From Actinomycetes bacterium (GTDB taxonomy: Bacteria > Bacillota > Sulfobacillia > Sulfobacillales > JAIMBI01): a stretch of 64,000 bases of DNA. Positions 24,590 to 32,917 of this stretch are shown in pieces. Position 1 is the first letter of the stretch. Every line of letters begins with the position of its first letter. The stretch covers positions 16,206 to 80,205 of the forward strand of contig JAIMBI010000014.1 of assembly GCA_023565505.1 (NCBI GenBank). The letters run 5' to 3'. A program made the position numbers and the translations under genes. The notes under the pieces are model-generated. The model did no database searches. It had not been told where the DNA came from and worked only from the letters and a program-made list of their open reading frames with translations.

Positions 24590-25981
24590 ATGGCGGTCGA
24601 GACGGTCCCGGCCGAGGAGCGGGTGGGCATCACCTCGCTCCGGTGGACGGTGCCGCTCGCCTTCGCCGCCTTCGCCACCTCGGTGGCGCTCCTGCGCTAC
24701 CACGTGTTCCTCGCCGGCGGATTCGACCTCGGGCTGTACCAGCAGGGCCTGTGGGCCCTCTGGCACGAAGGGCTTTCGGCGTGGTCGTCGTGGGGCGGCT
24801 ATCCGGTCCTCGCCCGCGGCGCCTCCTGGCTCCTCCTTCCCCTCGCCCCGCTGTACGTGCTCTTCGGCGTGGGGTTCCTGCTGCTCCTGCAGGCGTTCTT
24901 CGTGGGCACCGGTTATCTCTTCCTCTTCGACTGGCTCGCCGAGCGCGGCGCGCCCTGGGCGGCGGTGCGGCGGCTCGGGTGGCTCTACCTGCTCAACCCC
25001 GTCCTATGGGGCGCGACGCTGTTCGACTTCCACCCGCTGCTGCTCGCGGTGCCGGCCCTCCTGGCGGCGATCTCCCTGGCGGAGCGGGGGCGGTACCGCG
25101 GCGCCCTGGGCTGGGGGGCGGTGGCTCTGGCCAGCCACGTCCTCGCGGTCCTGCCCGCGGCGGCGGCGGGCGTGGTGTGGCTCGTGCGCCGCCGGGTCGG
25201 GCCGGGGCTGGCGGCGCTGGGTCTCGCGGCCGCCGTCCTGGCCGTCGACCTCGCGGCGCTCGCCCGCCTCGACCCGCACGGCCCGGTGATCCTCACCCTC
25301 CTGTACGGGGAGCCGCGCCTCCCCGCCGGCTGGCTCGCCCACGTGGGCGCCGCCCTGACCCGCCCGTCGACCTGGGTCTGGCTCGGGTGGCTCCTCGGGC
25401 CGTTCGCCGTGCAGGGCTGGCCCGGCCGGGGGGCGCTCTGGCTCGTCGCCCTGGTCCCCTGGCTCCTGCTCGACCTGTCCGCGACCCTGCCCGCGGCGAC
25501 CGACCCGTTCACCCAGCTCGCCGCCCCGGCCCTGGTGCCGCTCTTCCTGGCCTGGGCCGAGGCTCCCGAGGCCGGCGCCGCCGGCTCGAGGGGGTGGCCC
25601 AAGGTGGCCCTGGCGGTGGCGGTGGCGCTGTTCTTCGCGTTCCTCGCCCGGGAGGCGGGGCTCCGCCACCAGGCGCCGGCGACCCACGAGGCGGCGGCGC
25701 TCGCGGCGGCGGTGGCGGCGGTGCCGCCGGGGGCCCGGGTGTACTGCCAGGACTTCGTCGCCCCGCACCTGGCCGACCGGGCGGCACTGCTCCCGGTGCG
25801 GCCCGGGGTACGGTTCGCCGCCCCCGGCTACGTGGTGCTCGACACCCAAAAGGGCACCGCCGCCGCCCCGCTCGCGGCCGTGCGGGCCGACGCGGCGCGG
25901 CTCCGCCGGACGGCGGTGACGGTCTTCGACCAGGAGGGCGTCTTGGTGTTCCGCCTCGTCCGCACGGTGGAGGGGGTGTGA
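24590..25981 (+). CDS. DUF2079-like polytopic membrane protein
   Basis: A 463-residue membrane protein with about nine or ten hydrophobic helices. LRYHVFLAGGFDLGLYQQGL near residue 37 is the hallmark of DUF2079 proteins (aromatic-rich, acidic FDLG loop), and NPVLWGATLFDFHPLLLAVP continues the pattern. DUF2079 proteins resemble GT-C glycosyltransferases, with acidic residues in the first outer loop, so a lipid-linked-sugar-dependent transferase on the outer face is plausible. The ATG follows CGAGGAGGCTTCGGCG. It ends three bases before the ABC permease gene. Confidence 0.8.
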   Translation: MAVETVPAEERVGITSLRWTVPLAFAAFATSVALLRYHVFLAGGFDLGLYQQGLWALWHEGLSAWSSWGGYPVLARGASWLLLPLAPLYVLFGVGFLLLLQAFFVGTGYLFLFDWLAERGAPWAAVRRLGWLYLLNPVLWGATLFDFHPLLLAVPALLAAISLAERGRYRGALGWGAVALASHVLAVLPAAAAGVVWLVRRRVGPGLAALGLAAAVLAVDLAALARLDPHGPVILTLLYGEPRLPAGWLAHVGAALTRPSTWVWLGWLLGPFAVQGWPGRGALWLVALVPWLLLDLSATLPAATDPFTQLAAPALVPLFLAWAEAPEAGAAGSRGWPKVALAVAVALFFAFLAREAGLRHQAPATHEAAALAAAVAAVPPGARVYCQDFVAPHLADRAALLPVRPGVRFAAPGYVVLDTQKGTAAAPLAAVRADAARLRRTAVTVFDQEGVLVFRLVRTVEGV

Positions 25982-25983
25982 GG

Positions 25984-26817
25984 ATGACGGCGGCACGTCC
26001 CGACGCCCCGGCGGGTCCGCGGCCGGCCCTCTGGCGCCGGCTGGTCCGGCCCGGGTCCCGGCGGTGGGTGGAGCTCATCCGCAACCTCGCCGTGCGCGAC
26101 GTCGAGACCCGGTACAAGCACTCGCTCCTGGGTCTCTACTGGGCGCTCATCAACCCGCTGGTGATGGCGCTCATCTACTCGTTCGTGTTCGGCACCATCT
26201 TCCACGCCAACTCCGGGACCATCCCGTACGTGGTCTTCCTGCTGACGGGGCTGACGTTCTGGAACCTCTTCAACAACGGCGTCATGTCGGCCACGGTGAG
26301 CATCACCGGCAACGCCCAGCTCCTCGCCAAGCTCTACTTCCCCCGCGTGGTCCTGCCCACCGCGGCGGTGCTGGCGCGGCTCATCGACTTCGGGTTCTCC
26401 TTCGTGATCCTGCTGGTGTTCATCGCGGTGTACCGGGTGCCGCTGCACTGGAGCTTCCTGTTCCTGCCGCTCGTGCTGGTGCCGCAGATCCTGTTCACCC
26501 TGGGCGTCTCGTTCCTCACGGCGGCGCTCAACGTGCTCTACCGCGACATGAACCAGCTCATCGGCTTATTCTTGATGCTGTGGATGTACCTGACGCCGGT
26601 GATGTACCCGGCCACGAACCTGCCCACGGACTTCCAGGCGGTGATGCTGCTGAACCCCATGGGCAACTTCGTGGAGATGGAGCGGGATCTCTTGTTCCTC
26701 GGGCACATCGGCCACCCGTCGTACGTCTGGACCATGCTGGTGTGGACGGTGTTCGTCTACGCCCTGGGGCTCCGGGTGTTCAAGCGGATCGAGCCCCTGT
26801 TCGCCGAGGTGATGTGA
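25984..26817 (+). CDS. wzm: ABC-2 type polysaccharide export permease (Wzm/TagG-like)
   Basis: A 277-residue permease with six membrane segments. An N-terminal amphipathic stretch, ELIRNLAVRDVETRYKHSLL, is followed by GLYWALINPLVMALIYSFVF, typical of polysaccharide and teichoic-acid exporters. NVLYRDMNQLIGLFLMLWMY and TPVMYP are strongly conserved in Wzm/TagG. It moves a completed, lipid-linked glycan across the membrane together with the ATPase encoded next, whose ATG overlaps its stop as TGATG. Confidence 0.95.
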   Translation: MTAARPDAPAGPRPALWRRLVRPGSRRWVELIRNLAVRDVETRYKHSLLGLYWALINPLVMALIYSFVFGTIFHANSGTIPYVVFLLTGLTFWNLFNNGVMSATVSITGNAQLLAKLYFPRVVLPTAAVLARLIDFGFSFVILLVFIAVYRVPLHWSFLFLPLVLVPQILFTLGVSFLTAALNVLYRDMNQLIGLFLMLWMYLTPVMYPATNLPTDFQAVMLLNPMGNFVEMERDLLFLGHIGHPSYVWTMLVWTVFVYALGLRVFKRIEPLFAEVM

Positions 26818-27608
26818 TGGCCGCCGTCATCGAGGTCGAGCACGTGTGGAAGCAGTTCCTGCTCCGGCGGGACCGGGCCGACAGCATCGGCCAGCTCCTG
26901 TTCCGCATGCTGCCCACCTGGCGCCGGCCGCGGCCCAAGGCGGAGCCGTTCTGGGCGCTCCGCGACGTGAGCTTCACCGTGGAGCAGGGCAAGAGCCTCG
27001 GCATCATCGGCAACAACGGGTCGGGGAAGAGCACCATGCTGAAGCTCCTCACCCAGACCATGCGGCCCACGCGGGGCACCATCCGCGTGAGCGGCCGGAT
27101 CTCCGCCCTCATCGAGCTCGGGGCGGGGTTCCACCCCGACTTCACCGGGCGCGAGAACATCTACCTCAACGCCTCCATCCTGGGCTTCACGCGGCGGGAG
27201 ATCGAGGGGAAGATCCCGGAGATCATCGCCTTCTCGGAGCTCGAGCCGTTCATCGACACGCCCGTGAAGTACTACTCCTCGGGGATGCACGCCCGGCTCG
27301 GGTTCGCCGTGGCCACGGCCGTCCAGCCCGACATCCTCATCGTCGACGAGGTGCTGGCCGTGGGCGACGAGGGCTTCCAGAAGAAGTGCATGGACAAGAT
27401 CCTCGCCATGAAGCGGGAGGGCGTGAGCATCCTCCTGGTCTCGCACGCGCTCGACACCATCGAGGCGCTCATGGACGAGGCCATCTGGCTCGACCACGGC
27501 GAGGTGCGGGCGGCAGGCCCGCCCCACGAGGTCGTCCAGGCCTACCGCAAGGGCGCGTTCAACACCGAGGGGCCGCCGGTGGCGGAGCTCCGGGAGCACT
27601 GGGGTTAG
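26817..27608 (+). CDS. wzt: ABC polysaccharide exporter ATP-binding protein (Wzt/TagH-like)
   Basis: A 263-residue ATPase. Walker A is GNNGSGKST, the Q-loop region contains the H-motif partner GAGFHPDFTGRENIYLNASI characteristic of Wzt, the signature is YYSSGMHARLGFA, and Walker B is ILIVDEVLAVGDE. SHALDTIEALMDEAIWLDHG ends the nucleotide-binding domain. It stops soon after this, so the C-terminal carbohydrate-binding domain present in long Wzt proteins (such as E. coli O9a) is absent. Export should therefore not need recognition of a capped chain by Wzt itself. Confidence 0.95.
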   Translation: MAAVIEVEHVWKQFLLRRDRADSIGQLLFRMLPTWRRPRPKAEPFWALRDVSFTVEQGKSLGIIGNNGSGKSTMLKLLTQTMRPTRGTIRVSGRISALIELGAGFHPDFTGRENIYLNASILGFTRREIEGKIPEIIAFSELEPFIDTPVKYYSSGMHARLGFAVATAVQPDILIVDEVLAVGDEGFQKKCMDKILAMKREGVSILLVSHALDTIEALMDEAIWLDHGEVRAAGPPHEVVQAYRKGAFNTEGPPVAELREHWG

Positions 27609-27610
27609 CG

Positions 27611-29437
27611 ATGGGCGAGACCTCCCCGACGGCCCGGACCGCCCCGCCCGCAGGCCGGATCTCCCCCGAGGCCCTGGGCGACCTGGTCGAGACCCGCGCG
27701 AGCGAACGGCGCGCCCTGATGGAGACCATCTGCCGGCTCCGGGAGGCGGCCCTGGCACCAGACCTTCGTCCCCCGCCCCGGCCGGTCCGCCTCCTCTACC
27801 GCATCCGGCGACGCCCGCGGCCCTGGCAGCGCCTCGCCGACTGGCGGGCGACGCTGCCCGAGGACCCCGCCTACCGCGCCTGGGCGCTGGCCCACGAGCC
27901 CCCGCTGGTGGTCCGTCCCGACCCGCCCCGGCCGCCGGTGGCGTTCTGGGTGCGGCTCCTGCCGGCCGTCGACCCCGCGCGCTACCGTCCCCTCGCGGAA
28001 AGCCTCGACCGCGTGGCGCGCCCCGCCGACCGGAAGGTGTACGTCGCGGCGGCGGACCGGCCCGACGTGTTCGGCCCCGGCTGGGTCCGCGTCGCCCCGG
28101 ACGACGGCGGAGCCGCGCGGCGCGTGCTGCCCCCCGCCGCGTGGGTGCTCTGGTTCGACGCGCCGGGCGTCGTGCCGTTCTGGCTCTGGGCCGCCCTGGC
28201 CCCCCACCTGGCCGAGGCGGGCGCCGCGGTGCTCTACGCCGACGAGGACGTGCTCCGCGCCGGCCGCCGCGCCGCGCCGCAGTTCAAGCCGGAGTTCGCG
28301 CCGGCGATGCTCCGGGCGACGCACTACCTCACCGGCCTGTTGGCGGTGCGCCGCGACCGGTTCGAGGGCGCCTGGCCGGTCGCGTCCGGCTATGCCCTGG
28401 CCCTGGCCGTCACCCAGGAGGCGACGGCCGTGCGCCACGTGCCGGAGGTGCTGTTCTCGGCCCTCGATCCGCCGGCGCGGGACGCCGAGGAGGAGTGGCA
28501 GGCGCTCCGGGCCGCGCTGGACCCCACCGGTTGGACGGCGGCGCGCACCGCCGTCCCCGCCGTCTTCGCGGTCCGCCCGCGCGTGGCGGCCTGGCCGTCT
28601 GTGGCCGTCATCATCCCGTCGCGGGACAACTGGCCCTACCTCTCCCGCTGCCTGGCCTCGCTTGAGCCGGCGACGTACCCGGACCTCTCCGTGCTGGTGG
28701 TCGACAACGGCAGTCGCGACCCGACGACGCTCGCCGGTCTCGCGACGCTCGGGGGGCGGATCCGGGTGCGGCGGGACGACCGCCCCTTCCACTTCGCCCG
28801 CCTGATGAACGCCGCCGCGCGGGAGGTGGACGCCGAGGTGCTGCTCTTCCTCAACGACGACACCGAGGCGCTGGCGCCGGACTGGATCCAGGCCATGGTG
28901 GCCCATCTCGCGGATCCCGGCGTCGGGGCCGTGGGGGCGGTGCTGCTGTTCCCCGACGGTCGCATCCAGCACGCCGGGGTGGTGCTCGGCATCCGGGGCG
29001 GCGCGGCCCATGCCTTCAAGTTCCACCCCTGGGGGGAACGGGTCTACCACGACTACCCGCTGCTCGTCCGGGAGTGGTCCGCGGTCACGGGCGCCTGCCT
29101 CGCCGTCCGGCGGGAGACGTTCTGGGCCGTCGGAGGCTTCGACGAGGCATACGCCGCCTCGTTCAACGACATCGATCTGTGCCTCCGGCTCGGGGAGCGA
29201 GGCCTTCGCATCCTGTGCACCCCCGAGGCCCGGCTGGTCCACCACGAGACCATAAGCCGCCCCCGGACCATGGACCCCGAGGAGGTGCGCCGCTTCATCG
29301 CGCGCTGGAGCCAGCACCTCGCCCGGCCCGACCCGTACTACAGCCCCCACCTCTCCCAGTGGACGGAGGACTTCACGCCCCGGGTGGTCGACGTGGCGCC
29401 GGCCGCCGGGGCCGAGCGGGAGGCCCGGCGGCCGTGA
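27611..29437 (+). CDS. GT2-type glycosyltransferase with degenerate N-terminal half
   Basis: A 608-residue protein, two bases after the wzt stop. The C-terminal half (about 335-590) is a GT-A/GT2 domain: VAVIIPSRDNWPYLSRCLAS, VVDNGSRDPTT, then LFLNDDTEALAPDWIQAM with the metal-binding Asp pair, and AVGGFDEAYAASFNDIDLC with the catalytic-region Asp. The N-terminal half contains LYADEDVL and FKPEFAPAMLRATHY, typical of the first domain of large two-domain GT2 proteins from O-antigen loci, but is short of its own nucleotide motif. It probably adds rhamnose-like or other sugars to the growing chain. Confidence 0.9.
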   Translation: MGETSPTARTAPPAGRISPEALGDLVETRASERRALMETICRLREAALAPDLRPPPRPVRLLYRIRRRPRPWQRLADWRATLPEDPAYRAWALAHEPPLVVRPDPPRPPVAFWVRLLPAVDPARYRPLAESLDRVARPADRKVYVAAADRPDVFGPGWVRVAPDDGGAARRVLPPAAWVLWFDAPGVVPFWLWAALAPHLAEAGAAVLYADEDVLRAGRRAAPQFKPEFAPAMLRATHYLTGLLAVRRDRFEGAWPVASGYALALAVTQEATAVRHVPEVLFSALDPPARDAEEEWQALRAALDPTGWTAARTAVPAVFAVRPRVAAWPSVAVIIPSRDNWPYLSRCLASLEPATYPDLSVLVVDNGSRDPTTLAGLATLGGRIRVRRDDRPFHFARLMNAAAREVDAEVLLFLNDDTEALAPDWIQAMVAHLADPGVGAVGAVLLFPDGRIQHAGVVLGIRGGAAHAFKFHPWGERVYHDYPLLVREWSAVTGACLAVRRETFWAVGGFDEAYAASFNDIDLCLRLGERGLRILCTPEARLVHHETISRPRTMDPEEVRRFIARWSQHLARPDPYYSPHLSQWTEDFTPRVVDVAPAAGAEREARRP

Positions 29438-31701
29438 CGGGGGGCTTCCCGCCGCTTGCGGCCTTCGCCGACGGCCCGGCGCGACCCGGGCCCCTCCGCG
29501 TGGGCCTCGTCACCCCGGAGGTCGGCGGGCTGGTGCGGACCGGCGGCGTGGGGACGGCCTACGCGCTGCTCGCCCGCGCCCTGGCCCGGGCGGGCCACCG
29601 GGTGACCGTGCTCGACGCGAGCGGGACCTACGCGGGCGGACCGGCGGACTGGCTCGCCGCCTACCAGGCGCTCGGGATCACGGTGGAGCCACTGCCGACG
29701 CCCCCCGGCCCGCCGCCCGACGGCTCCCTGCCCCGCCGGCGCGCCTGGGCCGTCTACACCTGGCTCCGGGACCGGCCGGAGCCGTTCGACGTGGTCCACG
29801 CCCCGGACTGGCAGGGAACCCTGTACTACGCGCTGCTGGCCCGACGGCAGGGTCTCGGCTTCGCCGGCACGCTGTTCTGCGTCGGGATGCACGGCCCCAC
29901 CCTCTGGGCCAAGGAGGGCAACGGCCAGTTCGTGGAGACGCTCGACGACGTGGAGAGCGACTTCATGGAGCGGCGGGCGGCCGCCTGGGCGGACGTGGTG
30001 ATAAGCCCGACGCAGTACCTGCCGGCGTGGCTCGCCGCCCGGGGCTGGACCTTCCCCGCCCGCACGGCGGTCCAGCCCAACCTCCTCGACCTCGCCGACC
30101 TCCCCCCGGCGGGCGGGCCGGACCCCCGACCCGTGGCCGAACTGGTGTTCTTCGGCCGGCTCGAACCGCGCAAAGGCCTTGACGTCTTCTGCGACGCGGT
30201 CGACCGGCTGTACCGGACGGCCGGGGTCCCCCCGTTCCGGGTGACCTTCCTCGGCCGCGCGCTCGACCTGCCGCAGTTCTCCACCCGCGCCTTCCTCGCT
30301 GCCCGCGCGGCGCAGTGGCCCGAGCCGCCGACCCTCCTGGACGACCTCGACCGCCGGGCCGCGCTGGCCTACCTCGCCGGGCCCGGCCGGCTGGCGGTGG
30401 TCGGATCCGCCGTGGACAACGCCCCCTACACCGTCCTGGAGTGCCTCGCCGCCGGCATCCCGCTCGTGGCCACGGACCGGGGCGGCATCCCGGAGCTGGT
30501 GGACCCGGCCGACCGGGTCCGGGTGCTCGTCCCGCCCGAGCCGGCCCCGCTGGCGGCCCGGCTCGCCGCGGCGCTGTCCGCCGGCTGGGCGCCGGCCCGG
30601 CCGGCGTTCGACCCGGCCGCCAACGAAGCCGCGTGGCTCGCCTTCCACCACCGGCTGCCGCGGCCGGCCTCGCCCCGGCCCCCGGCGGCCCGTCCGCCGG
30701 TGAGCGTCGTGCTGGTGCACCACGACCGGCCGCGGCACCTGGAGCGGGCGCTGGCCTCGCTCCGGGCGCAGGATTACCCTGCCTTCGAGGTCGTCCTGGT
30801 GGACGACGGGAGCGAGACGCCCGAGGCGCACCGGGCCCTCGAGGATCTCGCGCCGGAGTTCGCCGCCCGCGGCTGGACCCTGCTGCGCGAGCCCAACCGC
30901 TACCTCGGGGCGGCCCGGAACCGCGGAGCCGCCCGGGCCCGCGGCGACTTTCTACTCTTTATGGACGACGACAACGTGGCCGAGCCGGAGGAGATCTCCA
31001 CCTTCGTCCGGGCGGCTCTCGCCTCGGGCGCCGACATCCTCACCGCCGTGATGGATGTCTTCCGGGACGAGGCCCCGGAGGCCCCGGTGCGCCGGTTCGT
31101 CCCGCTCGGCGGAGACGCGGCAGCGGGCCTGTTCGAGAACGCCTTCGGCGACGCCAACGCGCTGGTGCGCACGGCCGTCTTCCGGGCCCTCGGCGGCTTC
31201 ACCGAGGAGGTGGGCGTAGGCCACGAGGACTGGGAGTTCTTCGCCCGCGCGGTGCTGGCGGGCTACACGCTCGAGGTGGTGCCGGTCCCCCTCTTCCGCT
31301 ACCGGGAGAGCGCCGACAGCATGGTGCGGGCCACCCTCCGGGGCCGGAACCACTGGCGGAGCGCCCGTCCCTACCTCGCGGCCGTACCGCCGGCCCTCGG
31401 CCCGCTCGTCCTGTTCGCGCAGGGCCACTACCTGGACCGGCTGTACCGTCCGCCGGACCCCGGGCCGCCGGATCTCCTGCCGACCCTCCGCGCCGCGCTG
31501 GAGGCGTACCGCGGCTCGACGTCGTGGCGGATCACCGAGCCGTTCCGGCGCCTCGGGAGGCGGTCCTCCGCCGCGGAGACGGCGGAGCCGGCGGACGCAC
31601 AGGCGGCCTGGGCGGCGCTCGAGGCCCTCCGCCAGTCCGCCTGGTGGGAGCTCACCGGGCCGCTCCGGGTCCTGGCGCGTTGGCTGCGCCGCCGCCGCTA
31701 G
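29434..31701 (+). CDS. GT4-GT2 fusion glycosyltransferase
   Basis: A 755-residue protein with two catalytic domains. Residues 1-400 are GT4-like with a starch-synthase-style start (LRVGLVTPEVGGLVRTGGVG), HAPDWQGTLYYALLARR, LVFFGRLEPRKGLDVFCDAV and APYTVLECLAAGIPLVATDR. Residues about 425-680 are GT2: SVVLVHHDRPRHLERALASL, VLVDDGSETPEA, LLFMDDDNVAEPEEI and VGVGHEDWEFFARAVL. The C-terminus has two SxSWRxTxPxR-type motifs (TSWRITEPFRRL and AWWELTGPLRVL). The GTG start overlaps the previous stop by four bases. Its 3' end overlaps the opposing methyltransferase gene by 50 bases. Confidence 0.9.
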   Translation: MTGGFPPLAAFADGPARPGPLRVGLVTPEVGGLVRTGGVGTAYALLARALARAGHRVTVLDASGTYAGGPADWLAAYQALGITVEPLPTPPGPPPDGSLPRRRAWAVYTWLRDRPEPFDVVHAPDWQGTLYYALLARRQGLGFAGTLFCVGMHGPTLWAKEGNGQFVETLDDVESDFMERRAAAWADVVISPTQYLPAWLAARGWTFPARTAVQPNLLDLADLPPAGGPDPRPVAELVFFGRLEPRKGLDVFCDAVDRLYRTAGVPPFRVTFLGRALDLPQFSTRAFLAARAAQWPEPPTLLDDLDRRAALAYLAGPGRLAVVGSAVDNAPYTVLECLAAGIPLVATDRGGIPELVDPADRVRVLVPPEPAPLAARLAAALSAGWAPARPAFDPAANEAAWLAFHHRLPRPASPRPPAARPPVSVVLVHHDRPRHLERALASLRAQDYPAFEVVLVDDGSETPEAHRALEDLAPEFAARGWTLLREPNRYLGAARNRGAARARGDFLLFMDDDNVAEPEEISTFVRAALASGADILTAVMDVFRDEAPEAPVRRFVPLGGDAAAGLFENAFGDANALVRTAVFRALGGFTEEVGVGHEDWEFFARAVLAGYTLEVVPVPLFRYRESADSMVRATLRGRNHWRSARPYLAAVPPALGPLVLFAQGHYLDRLYRPPDPGPPDLLPTLRAALEAYRGSTSWRITEPFRRLGRRSSAAETAEPADAQAAWAALEALRQSAWWELTGPLRVLARWLRRRR

Positions 31702-32779
31702 TCCCGTCCTCCGGCGGCCGCGGCCGGCCCAAGAGGGCGGTCCTGAGCGCCCGCGCCAGGCCGCGGGCGGGCGAGGTGTCCATGAAGTCCCAGTAGCGCT
31801 TGACGAGGCGCCAGGAACGGGACGCGAGGATGACGTCGAGGCGGCGCGCCGCCTCCTCCAGGCGCGGAATGCGGGCCGCCTCCGCGGCCAGCCGGTCGAG
31901 CTCCCGGTGGAGGGCGAGGATGTCCTCCGCCAGCCGGCGGTTCTCCTCCCACAGGACGGCCCGGGCCTCCTCCGCCGCCCGAAGCTTTTCGCGCACGTCG
32001 GCGAGTTGGTCCAGTTCCCACCGGAGCCGGCCCACCTCGGCCCACAGGCGCTCCAAAAGACCCCGGTCGCGCGCCACGAGGGCCCCGGAGAGGTCGCCCG
32101 GGAAGGGAACGTCCCCGGCCACGGCGACCAGGTAGAGGTGGAGGTCCTGGCCGAACGGCGCCGGCTCGGAGCCGTCCGCGGTGCGGGCGATGCCGCCCAC
32201 CCGGCCGACCTCGGCGGGCCGGGCGGGGTCCCAGATGACGCTGGCGGCGTTGATCTCCTGGTAGAAGACCCGAACGTGGCGGAAGTGCCGGCCGAGGCGG
32301 TCGACCAGCTCGGCTTCGGTGAGCTCCGCCGCGTGAAAGGGGTTGGGCGCGGCGAACGCCGCCGTGCGCGTGCGGTCCGGCGTCGACAGGAAGAGGTGGC
32401 CGCCGGGCTTGAGCACGCGGCGCACCTCGCGCAACACGGCCTCCTGGTCCGGCGCCGGCACATGCTCTATCATTTCGAACATGGTCACGGCCTCGAAGGC
32501 GGCGTCCGGAAACGGCAGGTCCTGCGCCGGGGCGACGAGGTAGCGGAGGTTGTCCCGCCGGTAGCGGGCGGCGGCGTGCCGGACGGTCTCCGCATCGACG
32601 TCCACGGCCGTCACGAACCGGGCGGCGGCGGCCAGGGCGTGGGCCCCGAACCCGTCCCCGCACCCGACGTCGAGCACGGTGCGGCCCTGGATCCAGGGGA
32701 CAACCGCCTGGTAGCGGTGCCAGTGGAACAAGAGCTCCGCCTCGTCCAGCGTGGCCGGCGAGAGGCGTTCGGTCGCCAT
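31652..32779 (-). CDS. SAM methyltransferase with C-terminal coiled coil
   Basis: A 375-residue protein on the strand opposite the operon. The N-terminal domain is a class I methyltransferase: TVLDVGCGDGFGAHALAA (SAM motif I), VDVDAETVRHA, FEMIEHVPAPDQEAVLREVR and VLKPGGHLFLSTPDR. From about residue 238 it becomes a heptad-rich coiled coil (LLERLWAEVGRLRWELDQLA, EENRRLAEDILALHRELDRL), then a SRSWRLVKRYW motif. A methyltransferase plus long coiled coil is the plan of WbdD-type chain terminators that set polysaccharide length in ABC exporter loci, though no kinase domain is present. That role is inference. Confidence 0.85.
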   Translation of the reverse strand: MATERLSPATLDEAELLFHWHRYQAVVPWIQGRTVLDVGCGDGFGAHALAAAARFVTAVDVDAETVRHAAARYRRDNLRYLVAPAQDLPFPDAAFEAVTMFEMIEHVPAPDQEAVLREVRRVLKPGGHLFLSTPDRTRTAAFAAPNPFHAAELTEAELVDRLGRHFRHVRVFYQEINAASVIWDPARPAEVGRVGGIARTADGSEPAPFGQDLHLYLVAVAGDVPFPGDLSGALVARDRGLLERLWAEVGRLRWELDQLADVREKLRAAEEARAVLWEENRRLAEDILALHRELDRLAAEAARIPRLEEAARRLDVILASRSWRLVKRYWDFMDTSPARGLARALRTALLGRPRPPEDGTSGGGAANAPGPGAAR

Positions 32780-32917
32780 GGGTCGGATCCCGCCTTTCGT
32801 GGGGCGTGGTCACGGGATAACTATACGGTACCCGAGCCGGTTCGCCGAAACCGGCGGGCCGCGGCGACGGCCGTCGCACGCCGGCGATCCGTGTCGCAAC
32901 GTGGAGGGACACGTCTT
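32780..32917. promoter_or_regulatory. Divergent control region of the coiled-coil methyltransferase and GT4-GT2 genes
   Basis: This 138-base gap contains the AT-rich patch GATAACTATACGG (32816-32828). Read on the minus strand it gives TATAGT, a five-of-six -10 match, placed about 40 bases before the methyltransferase start; no good -35 was found. A GAAACCGG/CCGGTT inverted pair lies beside it. Direct evidence for regulation is limited to this. Confidence 0.3.
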
